A stretch of 64,000 nucleotides of DNA from Xenococcus sp. PCC 7305 (GCF_000332055.1 NZ_ALVZ01000223.1:1-64000); one strand, 5' to 3'; shown: positions 8,582 to 18,125, numbered from the stretch's first letter. Notes: generated by a model from the sequence alone, not told the origin. Translations and numbers: made by a program.

Positions 8582-10030
8582 ATGACTTTAACAGTTTATA
8601 ACACCCTCACTCGCCAAAAAGAAACTTTTCAAGCTTTAGAAGCTAACAAAGTGCGGATGTATTGCTGTGGCATAACAGTCTATGATTATTGCCATTTAGG
8701 CCATGCTAGAACCTGTTTAGTTTGGGATGTAGTACGCAGTTATTTCGAATGGTTAGGCTATGAAGTTAACTATATTCAGAACTTCACTGACATTGACGAT
8801 AAAATACTAAATCGCGCGAAAAAAGAAGGAACATCAATGGAAGATGTTTCAGAGCGTTTTATTCAAGCATACTTTGAAGACATGTCAAGAATGGGAATTC
8901 GGCAAGCTGATGCCTATCCCCGCGCGACTCATACTCTAGATGGCATTAAAAGATTGGTCGCAGAACTTGAGGCCAAAGGATTTGCCTATCCGGCCGATGG
9001 TGATGTTTACTATGCAGTGAAAAAATTTTCCGATTATGGCAAGCTCTCAGGTAGAAAACTAGAAGACATGCAAACAGGAGCCAGCGGTCGAGTGGACACT
9101 CCTGAAGCGGAGAAAAAACAAGATCCCTGTGATTTTGCCCTTTGGAAAGCGGCCAAAGAAGGTGAACCTTCCTGGGATTCCCCTTGGGGTGCGGGTCGCC
9201 CTGGATGGCATATCGAATGCTCTGCTATGGTTAGGGAGCGATTGGGAGAAACCATCGATATTCATGTTGGCGGCAGTGATCTTACCTTTCCTCACCACGA
9301 AAATGAAATTGCCCAATCCGAAGCTGCAACAGGTCAATCTTTGGCTAATTATTGGTTGCATAACGGAATGGTGAAAGTTGATGGGGAGAAAATGTCGAAA
9401 TCCCTGGGAAACTTCACCACAATTCGGGATTTATTGGATAAACCTGTGGATGCGATGGCCATGCGGTTGTTTATTTTACAAGCTCATTATCGCAAACCCG
9501 TTGATTTTACCAATGAGGCGATCGCAGCTGCCACTAATGGTTGGGAAACTCTCAGGGAAGGATTATTATTTGGCGATCGCTTTGGTCAAGATTTAGGATT
9601 TACTGACTCTGCTACTATTGCAAAATCTGAAGAAAGCGAATTGATTCGACAAAGATTTAAGGATGCAGTGAACGATGATTTTAATTTTACTGCGGGTCTA
9701 GCAGTCTTGTTTGAAATGGCTAAGGAGTTACAAAAGGAAGGTCATATCATAGTCCATCAAAGAAAAACGGCAACAGATCCCCAAAAGTTGGCCACTCTCT
9801 GGTATACGTTAATAGAGTTGTCAGCAGTTTTAGGTTTTAAAGCAGAATTAAAAGAAGAAACAGTTAATGATGGTCTGACTGATGCTGAGATTGAGCAATT
9901 GATTGAGCAACGCGCCGCTGCCAAAAAAGCCAAAAATTGGGCAGAATGCGATCGCATTAGGGATGAACTAAAAGACCAAGGCATTAGTCTTATTGACACC
10001 AAAGAAGGTACTACTTGGCATTCTGTTTAG
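8582..10030 (+). CDS. cysS: Cysteinyl-tRNA synthetase
   Basis: 482 residues, class I synthetase charging tRNA-Cys. Near the N-terminus it has the zinc cysteine in MYCCGITVYDYCHLGHARTC and the HIGH-type motif HLGH. WHIECSAM and HHENEIAQSEA supply the other zinc ligands. The KMSKS loop is GEKMSKSLGN at about 268. The C-terminal DALR-like and anticodon helices end with KNWAECDRIRDELKDQGISLIDT, typical of CysS. Essential housekeeping gene, with no sign of truncation. Confidence 0.98.
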   Translation: MTLTVYNTLTRQKETFQALEANKVRMYCCGITVYDYCHLGHARTCLVWDVVRSYFEWLGYEVNYIQNFTDIDDKILNRAKKEGTSMEDVSERFIQAYFEDMSRMGIRQADAYPRATHTLDGIKRLVAELEAKGFAYPADGDVYYAVKKFSDYGKLSGRKLEDMQTGASGRVDTPEAEKKQDPCDFALWKAAKEGEPSWDSPWGAGRPGWHIECSAMVRERLGETIDIHVGGSDLTFPHHENEIAQSEAATGQSLANYWLHNGMVKVDGEKMSKSLGNFTTIRDLLDKPVDAMAMRLFILQAHYRKPVDFTNEAIAAATNGWETLREGLLFGDRFGQDLGFTDSATIAKSEESELIRQRFKDAVNDDFNFTAGLAVLFEMAKELQKEGHIIVHQRKTATDPQKLATLWYTLIELSAVLGFKAELKEETVNDGLTDAEIEQLIEQRAAAKKAKNWAECDRIRDELKDQGISLIDTKEGTTWHSV

Positions 10031-10066
10031 TCATTTTGCCCCAAGATCTTCAATCATCAATTTGAA

Positions 10067-10417
10067 CTACAGTAAGCGAAAAACAAAAGGATAACGGAAA
10101 GGCTTTTCCGTATTTTTAAGGCAGAATATGATAGCCCAAATCGACAAAACCCAAGTATAGATGAACCAAATCGGTGCCAAAATTAACCCCAATAGGCCCA
10201 GGGTTATAAAAGATAAAACCCCAATAATAATCCCCCCCAACCAAACATTGAAATGGAAATTAATTGCTTCTCTAGCATTTTCCTTGACTATATAATCATC
10301 GGAAATCATGAGAATTGCGATGGGAATCCCTACTGCAATGACTGTAGCACTGATGAAAATGGAACCATGAGAAGCTGCCGAAAGCAATTTGATTTTATCT
10401 GAAGAGTTAGCTGTCAT
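10067..10417 (-). CDS. DUF4870 (Tic20-like) membrane protein
   Basis: 116 residues with three to four membrane helices and the DUF4870 hallmarks AREAINFHFNVWLGGIIIG and KNTEKPFRYPFVFRLL at the C-terminus. The family is related to Tic20-type membrane proteins; its bacterial function is unknown. A strong ribosome site, AAGGAGG, lies a few bases before ATG 10417. It converges with cysS, with only about 36 bases between the stops and no obvious hairpin. Confidence 0.88.
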   Translation of the reverse strand: MTANSSDKIKLLSAASHGSIFISATVIAVGIPIAILMISDDYIVKENAREAINFHFNVWLGGIIIGVLSFITLGLLGLILAPIWFIYTWVLSIWAIIFCLKNTEKPFRYPFVFRLL

Positions 10418-10515
10418 CTATCCTCCTTAGGACTAGCAACACAATATTATCTTATCTTTTCTCTATGGTTTGTCATAGTGAAGATTACTTTGCTTTTATG
10501 GTTATGTTTTCCGAA

Positions 10516-10971
10516 CTAAATTATACGAGAAGAAAGCATCGCGATAGTAATTCCTAAAGCTAAACCAACGACAACTTGAAAGGGAGTATGTCCCAATAAC
10601 TCCTTTAATTTTTCTTCATTTAGATTATGCTCATTTTGAAACAACTCATCAGTTATCTGATTGAGTATTTTTGCTTGTTTGCCCGCAGCTTGGCGAACGC
10701 CTGCAGCGTCGTACATTACGATTACAGCAAAAAGACAAGCGATCGCAAATTCGGGAGATGACCAACCAATAGTTTGACCAATTCCTGTAGCTAAAGCACC
10801 CACCAATGCAGAATGAGCACTTGGCATTCCTCCAGTACTAACTAGATAGCGAAAGTTAAGGCTGCGATCTTTGATTAATTCAATAATGACTTTCAATCCT
10901 TGAGCTGTAAAGCAAGCAAGAAGTGCAACCACCAAGATTTGATTGTGGAAAATTCCTGAAACCCCTTCCAT
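10516..10971 (-). CDS. Divergent PAP2-family membrane protein
   Basis: 151 residues, four predicted membrane segments, and the phosphatase-like motif STGGMPSAHSALVGALATG. This is the divergent PAP2 group common in cyanobacteria and plastids. PSAHS corresponds to the second PAP2 motif. The C-terminal LGHTPFQVVVGLALG has the histidine of a third motif. It lies 102 bases downstream of crtE on the same strand; an isoprenoid diphosphate phosphatase role is attractive from that position but unproven. Confidence 0.88.
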   Translation of the reverse strand: MEGVSGIFHNQILVVALLACFTAQGLKVIIELIKDRSLNFRYLVSTGGMPSAHSALVGALATGIGQTIGWSSPEFAIACLFAVIVMYDAAGVRQAAGKQAKILNQITDELFQNEHNLNEEKLKELLGHTPFQVVVGLALGITIAMLSSRII

Positions 10972-11073
10972 AGTCTTTTAAGTTGTGAATAATAAACGAA
11001 AGTCTCTATTGCCAAATAATAAGCACCGCCATTGTACCTAATTAGGAATTAATTAAATTATTCAGTGAACAAT

Positions 11074-12006
11074 TTAATGATTGCGAGTAACAATGAACTT
11101 CGCGATCGCTCTTAAAGGTTCTGCTGCTTCACCATAGGATGCCAATTGATCCAGAGCCTCAGCAATCAGTTTCTCAGCTTCAGCCTGAGATTTTTCTAAA
11201 CCCCATAAACTGGGATAAGTGGCCTTCTGTGCTGCCAAATCCTTGCCTGCTGTTTTGCCCAATTGCTCATCTGTAGCAGTAATATCTAAAATATCATCAA
11301 TAATTTGAAATGCTAAACCGATGTTTTGGGAGTATTTAGTTAGTTTGATAATCTCCTCAGCAGACGCTCCAGCTAAGATAGCCCCAGTAACCACAGAAGT
11401 TTCCAATAAGGCTCCTGTTTTATGAGTGTGAATAAAACTCAAAGTTTCAGCAGTAATGTCAGTTTTTCCCTCCGATTCTAAATCTAATACCTGACCACCA
11501 ACCAATCCTTCTGCCCCCACTGTATTCCCTAAACGGGCAATCACTTTAATGATATTTTCTGGAGCCACATTGTCAGTTTTATTGGCGACATATTCAAAAG
11601 CATAGGCCAGTAGACCATCCCCGGCTAAAATGGCAACATCTTCACCATAAACTTTGTGATTAGTTAGTTTTCCTCGACGATAATCATCATTATCCATCGC
11701 TGGTAAATCATCATGGATTAGGGACATGGTATGAATCATCTCCAAAGCACAAGCTGTTGGCATTGCCATTTCAGTACTACCACCTGTTAATCGACAAGTA
11801 GCCAGACAAAGGATGGGACGAAGACGCTTTCCTCCCGCTAAAAGGGAATAACGCATCGACTCATAGATTTTCTCTGGTATTCCTATGGCAAGAGATTGAT
11901 CTAGGGCGGTTTCTACTAAAGCTTTTTGCTCTTTTAAATAGCTATTAAGATCAAATGTAGTGGGTTTTTCTAATTGGGCTGTCGCTTTTTGGTCTGTCTT
12001 TACCAT
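11074..12006 (-). CDS. crtE: Geranylgeranyl diphosphate synthase
   Basis: 310 residues from ATG 12006 (MVKTDQ); a TTG two codons earlier is less likely. It is a trans-prenyltransferase making C20 diphosphate for carotenoids, the chlorophyll tail and quinones. The first aspartate-rich motif is [15 protein letters not shown] and the second is [30 protein letters not shown] binds the diphosphate. The residues before the first motif, [11 protein letters not shown], fit short-chain (C15-C20) type II synthases. The downstream PAP2-like gene on the same strand is a frequent neighbour. Confidence 0.95.
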   Translation of the reverse strand: MVKTDQKATAQLEKPTTFDLNSYLKEQKALVETALDQSLAIGIPEKIYESMRYSLLAGGKRLRPILCLATCRLTGGSTEMAMPTACALEMIHTMSLIHDDLPAMDNDDYRRGKLTNHKVYGEDVAILAGDGLLAYAFEYVANKTDNVAPENIIKVIARLGNTVGAEGLVGGQVLDLESEGKTDITAETLSFIHTHKTGALLETSVVTGAILAGASAEEIIKLTKYSQNIGLAFQIIDDILDITATDEQLGKTAGKDLAAQKATYPSLWGLEKSQAEAEKLIAEALDQLASYGEAAEPLRAIAKFIVTRNH

Positions 12007-12078
12007 GATCAAAATGTCATAAACTAATCCTGGTCTAATTATCGCTTGTTAAGGTCATTAAACAAAAGGAGTTGCATA

Positions 12079-13278
12079 TTGATATCTCTCGTTGTGATAG
12101 GAATTTTATCTTTGTCCTTATTAATTTGGTTGTTCCTCTTATTGTTTTGGGGTCAGTTTTGGCGTGGTCAGGTTAATTTAGATCTTTGCTACCCCTTAGT
12201 TGCTAACGAACAAGATACCTATAATCAGCAATATCCTAATGTTTGGGCGATTGTCCCAGCAAGAAATGAAGCGGAGGTGATATCTGATAGTCTTAGTTCT
12301 CTTTTAAAGCAAAATTATCCAGGGGAATTCAATATTGTTTTAGTTGATGATCAAAGCAGTGACCAAACCATTCCTGTTGCCCAAGAAACTACTCAAAACT
12401 TAAATTGTCTTGACAAATTACATATAGCTAAAGGGAAAAATCTACCTGCTGGTTGGAAGGGTAAAATATGGGCGATCGCCCAGGGAGTTGATTATATTTC
12501 TGCTCAAAATATCAAACCTGATTATTTTTTGTTAACTGATGGTGATATTCAACATGACCAGCATAATTTACAAAAGTTGGTGGGCTTTGCTGAAGTTAAA
12601 CAATTAGACTTGGTTTCCCTAATGGTGCTACTGCGATGTCAGTCCTTCTGGGAAAAGTTATTGATTCCAGCTTTTGTCTTTTTCTTTGAGAAACTCTATC
12701 CCTTTGATTGGGTTAATAACCCTCAAAAATCAATTGCAGCAGCAGCAGGGGGTTGTATTTTGATTCGTCGCCAAACCCTAGAAACTATTGGGGGAATTGC
12801 TGCGATTAAAGATGCTCTTATTGATGATTGTAGTTTGGCTCAAAAAGTCAAAGCCCAAAATTACAAAATCTGGTTGGGATTAACCTCTACCAATATTAGT
12901 CTGCGTCCCTATGATGATCTTAAGAGTATTTGGGACATGGTAGCTCGTAGTGCCTATACTCAACTAGATTATTCTGTTTGGTTATTGATCACTGCGGTGA
13001 TCGGAATGATTATATTATATTTGAGTTCGCCGATCGCTCTAATTATAGGTATAATTTACCAGAGCTTTGCGATCGCATGTTTCGGAATGGGTATTTGGCT
13101 CCTTATGGCGATCGCTTACTTCCCCACAATAAAGCTTTACCAACTCTCTCCCTGGTGGTGTTTCACCCTCCCCGTGATCGCATTTCTATATGTTCTCATG
13201 ACGGTCGACTCTGCTAGGAAACATTGGTTAGGACAAGGAGAAAACTGGAAAGGAAGAATTTATCAAAAATCAGACTAG
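12079..13278 (+). CDS. Family 2 glycosyltransferase, HpnB-like
   Basis: The open frame begins at TTG 12046, but AAAGGAG at 12065-12071 points to the TTG at 12079, giving about 399 residues starting MISLVVIGILSLSL. One N-terminal helix is followed by a GT-A catalytic domain: VWAIVPARNEAEVISDSL, VLVDDQSSDQT, the metal-binding DGDIQHD, and IDDCSLAQKVKAQ. Three to four C-terminal helices follow. This matches hopanoid-associated glycosyltransferase HpnB and related membrane GT2 enzymes. No hopanoid gene is nearby, so the acceptor is unknown. It is divergent from crtE with overlapping upstream regions. Confidence 0.88.
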   Translation: MISLVVIGILSLSLLIWLFLLLFWGQFWRGQVNLDLCYPLVANEQDTYNQQYPNVWAIVPARNEAEVISDSLSSLLKQNYPGEFNIVLVDDQSSDQTIPVAQETTQNLNCLDKLHIAKGKNLPAGWKGKIWAIAQGVDYISAQNIKPDYFLLTDGDIQHDQHNLQKLVGFAEVKQLDLVSLMVLLRCQSFWEKLLIPAFVFFFEKLYPFDWVNNPQKSIAAAAGGCILIRRQTLETIGGIAAIKDALIDDCSLAQKVKAQNYKIWLGLTSTNISLRPYDDLKSIWDMVARSAYTQLDYSVWLLITAVIGMIILYLSSPIALIIGIIYQSFAIACFGMGIWLLMAIAYFPTIKLYQLSPWWCFTLPVIAFLYVLMTVDSARKHWLGQGENWKGRIYQKSD

Positions 13279-13707
13279 GGAAAATCACCTCGTCGAGTCT
13301 CCGGCTAACCAAATACTTAGTTTGTTTGAGCTTTCCCAAGCATCATTTTCGGCTGCATGAATATTACAAAAATGTATTCAGATGGTAATATTACTCTCAA
13401 TTTTCTAATTCTTGAAACTAATTTTTGGTGATTTATTTGGCCTTTGGCTTACAACATTTAGATCCCAATTATTATTTCAAAAAAATATGTCTACATCCAG
13501 GATGTATAAGTTTACATCTATTGATTACTACTCTAATACAATTAGACTAAACTCTGGAGAATATTTATTTATTATTTTTTATTAAAGTAGAACCACATCA
13601 TTTATTAAGTTTATATTAAGTTAAGTAATATTAATATTCTCTCTTAGTCTAAAGAAGAATACCTATCGTTAAGAATGTATCTATACAAATTAAAGGAGTT
13701 TTTCTTT
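13279..13707. other. Long leader region of the cytochrome-like gene
   Basis: 429 bases without a gene, very AT-rich toward the right. It holds the 15-base palindrome at 13492-13506, several TTAAGT and TTAATAT runs that could serve as promoter elements, and AAAGGAG at 13692-13698 placed correctly for ATG 13708. I saw no structured RNA that I recognise. Confidence 0.5.
13492..13506. promoter_or_regulatory. 15-base palindrome, possible operator
   Basis: TACATCC-A-GGATGTA is a perfect inverted repeat of 7-base arms around one base. It lies about 200 bases before the cytochrome-like start, followed by the partial copy TTTACATC. It has the size of a dimeric repressor or activator site. No regulator is identified. 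Confidence 0.4.
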
Positions 13708-15957
13708 ATGAATTGGCTTCCATTAAAGAGAGCTGTTGCAATACTCTCTTCGAGCCTACTAATTTTCGTTAGTTGTATATTTGGAGTTACGAGCTTTCCA
13801 GCACCTGCCTATGCAGATGTTTAGATAGGTGTGCCAATTTCTTTTGTAAGTGGATATGAAGAAGTTAAAGTTAGCTCTCAAGAGCTCGTCTATGCCCAAA
13901 AATACTTTGACTTCCCAGCGGATGATGATGTGGTGATTGATATAAGAACCCAACAGATGCTGCCTGTTCCTCACTCTGTCTCTAAAGCTTTAATCAAGAA
14001 CGCCGCAAAAAGAATATCTATTCCTGTTTATTATCGCAGTCCGGGAAACGTAAATGTATTTTTTGATGATGAACATCGAGATTCAGCTATTCATTTCGAT
14101 AATGGTAGTTCTGCTTCTAGAGGTTCTCATGACATCATTCTTGTCAGCTTAGATTACGGCGATTTTGCTGTTTACCTTTTTGATTCTTTGTTCCCAATCA
14201 GCAGTAACATTCCTGAAGATATTCCTGGAGGAGCACCCAATGCTAGCTTGGCAGATGCGGCTGTTTTTGCTTGGCAGGAATTTATTGCTCTCAATTGGCC
14301 TGCTGTAAACCAAAATGATATTGCAGGTCAAACAACCACCCGCGATAAAGCTGCGACTAACAAGTTATTTGGTCAGTCCTTTAGTGATGAATATACTAAT
14401 CCCTTGGTCTGGGAAACCTTTCGAGGCAAGTTGGAGATATATCCCGGTAAAGGAAGTGGTCGTTCTAATTTGGGTAAGCCAACCGCTTACAACATAGCTC
14501 CAGATTACAATTGGGAATATTCTAGTGAGGTTCTTCCATGCTCAGGTTCAACTCCAGCAAAACCTGCCTGGGTTAACCTAGATGAAACTAATGAAATTGG
14601 TCGAGCCAGCATGTATGCGGGAATCGTCAATCCCAACCCTGGTGCAAAACCTAATGATGCAGGTGTCTATCCCAAACAGCAGTTTTTGTATGTCGCTAAA
14701 GCCAACCATGTTGAATATAATTACGCAACCAAAAATCGAGGTGGAACCTATTGGAACCTCGCAGGTGTACCTCAAGGTGTGGCGACAGCAACTAGAAATT
14801 TCATTGGTGACAACCATAAATATCCTCCTTCAGCTAGTTCGACATGCTCCAATACTGACACCTGCGTTAGTCTGCCCAATGGCACCATCGAGCTCAAAAG
14901 TGCTTGGCGTCAGTTGAACTCCGGGGAGGAGAGCGAATTTTACACCGCTCCTGTTCGTTATTATCTGAAAGAGGATGATGGCAGTACTTGCTATGTTCAG
15001 ACTAATAGTGGTTGGGGTATGGCAGCATTGCACATCAATCATAAAACTCCGAGCGCACCCTATTTCACCTTCGCTACTTTTGATCAAGTCAATAACATTG
15101 TGACTAATAATGGTAGTCCAGTTGAAAATCCCAATGGGGTAATTATTGCTAATCAATCAGCTGACCCTACATCTCCTAATATTGTCGAAGTTAGTTCTAT
15201 TCCCTCCAATAAGGATCAAACAATTGTTTACGAAGTGGCTGCTAAGAGTGCTTCAGTTCAACAGGTCTTTGATCCTTATCTAAATCCTCCCACAGGATAT
15301 TCGACAACTCATGACATAAAAGATAAGAGTCTCTACTATCGCAATACTCCAGAAACTAAAGAAGATGTTGCTGGATCTTTACTACCTCAATTCCCAATTA
15401 CGATTAACAAGCGTCAAATTCCAATTCCTGAGGAGGTTATTGCAGTTAACGCTTTAGCTCATGATGCTATTGCAAATTACAACCTGGAACATAACTTAGA
15501 CAACTCTCCTTGGTTGAACTACAGACTTATCAATGTTCAATACAAGCCTCTAACTAAGGCTCCTGGTGTTCGTTATACAGGGGAAAATCCTGGTGGTTAC
15601 TATCTGTCGAATGATGTTGTTGAAACAGACTATAACTTGCAATTCTTTAGTGGTAAATTCTATCTAAAAGGGAAGAAGCTTATTAGTCAAGGGTTAATCA
15701 CCGATTATGCCCCACCAGGTCAGATCCCTGCATTTGGAGATTCTAAGACTGGGCAGTTCTTCAACGCCTTCAATGCTGGTCAAGGCTTTACCTCAGCTGG
15801 TTGTATGGGTTGTCATGGTGTGGCTGCCAACTTTGGTGCAGATTTCAGTTTCATTCTTCTTAATTCTGGACGAACTCTTGCACCAGAAGCGATCGCAGAC
15901 TCTGAGGTATCTGCTATTAGAACTCAGCAATTATTTGATGCTCTAACATTGTATTAG
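13708..15957 (+). CDS. Secreted c-type cytochrome-like protein, interrupted by in-frame TAG
   Basis: ATG 13708 has a clear ribosome site (AAAGGAG, spacing 9) and opens a 38-codon frame. This is a textbook signal peptide: MNWLPLKRAVA, a hydrophobic core, then PAPAYA before Asp. A TAG stands at 13822-13824, and the same frame then runs on for 710 codons to 15957. A GTG at 13831 could restart translation but would give a protein without a signal. The long part ends with one haem-binding CxxCH (GCMGCHGVAANFGADF), so export is needed for haem attachment. It also has the segment FAWQEFIALNWPAVNQN. I do not recognise a named family. Either the gene is recently inactivated, or the TAG is read through, or there is a base error. 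Confidence 0.7.
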
Positions 15958-16000
15958 AACTCAGCAATTATTTGATGCTCTAACATTGTATTAGAACTCA
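15916..16000. repeat. 37-base tandem duplication at a gene 3' end
   Basis: The 37-base unit starting ATTAGAACTCAGC occurs perfectly twice (15916-15952 and 15953-15989), then partially again to 16000. The stop codon of the cytochrome-like gene lies at the junction, so the duplication leaves the protein end unchanged. It is a simple slippage or unequal-exchange product. Confidence 0.9.
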
Positions 16001-16205
16001 ATAAATACTTGTTTAAATTAGGTGTTAGATTCAAGTAAGAAGTTATTCCCAAAAATCTAGCGTCTAATGTTTTTTGGCGGCAGATATCCCACATTCCGCA
16101 AGATGAGATTCCCTAGTTCTCCTCAGCTTCTTAAAAAATATTGAACCAATATCTTCAGTATCTCGTCTAAAACTATAACCAAAATACTTTGCAAAACTTT
16201 GTCAG

Positions 16206-16814
16206 GTGCTAATTAGCGATCGCATTGCCTCAAAAAGAGTCCAATCTACTGTATTGAATGAATTAGATTTAGTCTTGCGTTCCCAACAAGGAGATAGTGA
16301 GAGTTTTCGCGCGTTGTATCAGCTTTATCGGCAAAAAGCTAGTTCTACCTTGTACCAACTCTGTGGTGGCTTCATGCTTGATGATTTGGTACAAGAAGTT
16401 TTTATCCGGGCTTGGAAAGGATTACCCAAACTCCGAACTCCCAAATATTTTTCCACCTGGTTCTATCGCATCTGCTGGAATGTCGCGACTGACTATCGTA
16501 GAAAATTGGCTCGTAATGCAGCTAAGTCCAAATCAACCTGGGAACTAGAAGCGATCGCTCAAGAAGGTATCTCGCCTCACATTGATAAAACATCAGATTT
16601 AATGAGGTTACACTATCAAGATGTAGTCAAAAGGGGGTTGGAGCATTTGAGTTTACCTCATCGTGTAGTTTTAGTTTTACATGATTTGGAAGATATTCCT
16701 CAGCAGGAAATCGCTCAGATTCTTGAGGTTCCTGTAGGTACAGTCAAGTCTCGCCTATACTATGCCAGAAAGACCCTGAAAAATTTTCTCCAACAACAAG
16801 GAATATCCATTTAA
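16206..16814 (+). CDS. ECF-type RNA polymerase sigma factor
   Basis: 202 residues from GTG 16206. Region 2 is seen in GDSESFRALYQLYRQKA and DDLVQEVFIRAWKGLPKL, then TWFYRICWNVATDYRRK. Region 4 is in LPHRVVLVLHDLEDIPQQE and VGTVKSRLYYARKTL. The linker between them is short, with no regions 1.1 or 3, so this is a group 4 sigma factor. The next gene encodes a one-helix membrane protein and the one after it a Spy/CpxP-like protein, an arrangement expected for a factor held at the membrane until an envelope signal arrives. It lies 248 bases after the cytochrome-like gene on the same strand. Confidence 0.93.
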   Translation: MLISDRIASKRVQSTVLNELDLVLRSQQGDSESFRALYQLYRQKASSTLYQLCGGFMLDDLVQEVFIRAWKGLPKLRTPKYFSTWFYRICWNVATDYRRKLARNAAKSKSTWELEAIAQEGISPHIDKTSDLMRLHYQDVVKRGLEHLSLPHRVVLVLHDLEDIPQQEIAQILEVPVGTVKSRLYYARKTLKNFLQQQGISI

Positions 16815-16879
16815 AAGATGCCTTTGGAAGTTATCAGTTATTCTATTTATTAACCAGTAATGAAAGATAAATCCTAAAA

Positions 16880-17275
16880 ATGAAAAAGTTTTTTCAAGAT
16901 GATGAACAGGACTTGATCGCTTTTTTGCATCAACATCGTCCTCTTCCACCAAAGCAAAATTCCCATTTGGAAAGTCATCTGATGGAGTTAGTCAATCAGA
17001 CATCTCAAAGGAATTCTCCGGAAAATCACCTCAAGCTTATAACAGCTTTTTCTGGAACAATTGTCCTGGGATTAGCAGTACTCTGGAGTGGCAGTCGTTG
17101 GAGTCAACAGACACAGAAAATAGCAGTTGATCAGGGCATGGTTGAGGCATTTTTACTTAACAGTTGGGAGAATACAGTTAATGAACATACTGTTTTCTTT
17201 TCTAATGAACAAGAAGCCGATTGGTTCTTTTCCCACACTGAAAAATCTCCTCAAGTTCTATCTCATTCTCAGTAA
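16880..17275 (+). CDS. Probable anti-sigma factor, one membrane helix
   Basis: 131 residues. The cytoplasmic N-terminus (about 1-54) has DDEQDLIAFLHQHRPLPP, resembling the short sigma-binding segments of small anti-sigma proteins. One helix follows (LITAFSGTIVLGLAVLWSG), then a periplasmic part of about 60 residues rich in Glu and His. There is no zinc-binding HxxxCxxC motif. The assignment rests mainly on position, 65 bases after the ECF sigma gene. The C-terminus (EADWFFSHTEKSPQVLSHSQ) is not recognised. Confidence 0.7.
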   Translation: MKKFFQDDEQDLIAFLHQHRPLPPKQNSHLESHLMELVNQTSQRNSPENHLKLITAFSGTIVLGLAVLWSGSRWSQQTQKIAVDQGMVEAFLLNSWENTVNEHTVFFSNEQEADWFFSHTEKSPQVLSHSQ

Positions 17276-17373
17276 TATTCTAAAGGTATTCTAGAAATAT
17301 TTTAAATTAAAATAACGATGATTAATTATTTACTATCGGTTTCTTCAAGCATAGATATTAGTACATCACCTAA

Positions 17374-17838
17374 ATGAGAATTGCTACATTATTGATTACT
17401 GTTTTTAGCTTTTTTAAAACAATTCCCTGTTCTGCAAATGCTAGTTTTCCAATTCAAAATTTGTCCAGAGAATTATATTCTTCATGGTTGATTGCCGAAA
17501 ACCATCATTCTATAGATCATGGTGGTTCGAAAATAACTTTGTTTCAGCAATTAAATTTGACTGTTAATCAACAGGAAAAAATAGAAAAAATACATCGTTT
17601 TTATTATCCCAAAATTATTAAACTAAAAAAACAACTAACTGTCATTAAAGAAGAACTGACGAATATGATGTCTAGTACAGAATCAGCAACAGTAATTCGG
17701 ATTAAACATCAAGAAGTATTAGAAATTCGTCAAAAATTGGGGAAATTACAGTTAGAGACTATGTTGGAAACAAGAGAGGTTTTAACTTTAGAACAAAGAC
17801 AAAACTTTGCCGAACTTCTCAGGGCCAAACAGCCATAA
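17374..17838 (+). CDS. Spy/CpxP-like periplasmic protein
   Basis: 154 residues. A signal peptide (RIATLLITVFSFFKTIPCSANA) precedes a long-helix domain with two LTxxQ-type motifs, LTVNQQEKIEKI and LTLEQRQNFAELL. The helices between them are charged (KLKKQLTVIKEELTNMM). That is the Spy/CpxP/CnrX fold, used as a periplasmic chaperone or as a metal or stress sensor. With the sigma and anti-sigma genes before it, the set resembles CnrH-CnrY-CnrX, although the His/Met metal ligands of CnrX are not clearly conserved. A hairpin follows at 17881. Confidence 0.82.
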   Translation: MRIATLLITVFSFFKTIPCSANASFPIQNLSRELYSSWLIAENHHSIDHGGSKITLFQQLNLTVNQQEKIEKIHRFYYPKIIKLKKQLTVIKEELTNMMSSTESATVIRIKHQEVLEIRQKLGKLQLETMLETREVLTLEQRQNFAELLRAKQP

Positions 17839-17880
17839 TTGATAATTTAGATTTTTAACTGGAAAAATTGCTTACAAAAT

Positions 17881-17955
17881 ACCAGTGATCTATGAGCGAT
17901 TATCAATATGATATTACTGAGTAAGCGATCGCAAATCACTGGTAAGTGTTTTTAA
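17881..17955. terminator. Hairpin between convergent spy-like gene and psbK
   Basis: ACCAGTGAT at 17881-17889 pairs perfectly with ATCACTGGT at 17935-17943, with AAGTGTTTTTAAG after it on the plus strand. The 45-base loop includes a HIP1 site. It lies between two convergent units and could end both; the loop is long, so efficiency is uncertain. Confidence 0.5.
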
Positions 17956-17987
17956 GATAGTTTTGATTTTGTTTCAATACCAAAGCT

Positions 17988-18125
17988 CTATTTGAATCCC
18001 ACTGAAGCTTGCCAAACGAAAGCAAGTAGCAGAAAGAACAGAGGGATTAATGGTAATGCATCAATCAAAGGGCTGAACGCTTGATAAGCTTCAGGCAATT
18101 TTGCTAAGAGCATTGCTGCTTCCAT
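17988..18125 (-). CDS. psbK: Photosystem II reaction centre protein K
   Basis: 45 codons plus stop. The minus strand reads [20 protein letters not shown], then [20 protein letters not shown], then SVGFK. This is the PsbK precursor: a short leader removed before the mature protein beginning KLPEAY, followed by one membrane helix. PsbK is a small subunit of photosystem II near CP43. AGGAAGG lies about 13 bases upstream of the ATG. It is co-directional with tgt, which ends the preceding unit, and psbK beside tgt is a recurrent cyanobacterial arrangement. The gene is often missed because of its length. Confidence 0.95.
   Translation of the reverse strand: MEAAMLLAKLPEAYQAFSPLIDALPLIPLFFLLLAFVWQASVGFK

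Noticed and set aside
9034-9374. Several frames on both strands within cysS
   Set aside because: They lie entirely inside a certain gene and have biased composition from its codons.
13831-15957. GTG start for the cytochrome-like protein as a complete normal gene
   Set aside because: It lacks the signal peptide that the haem motif requires, while an ideal signal peptide is directly upstream in the same frame.
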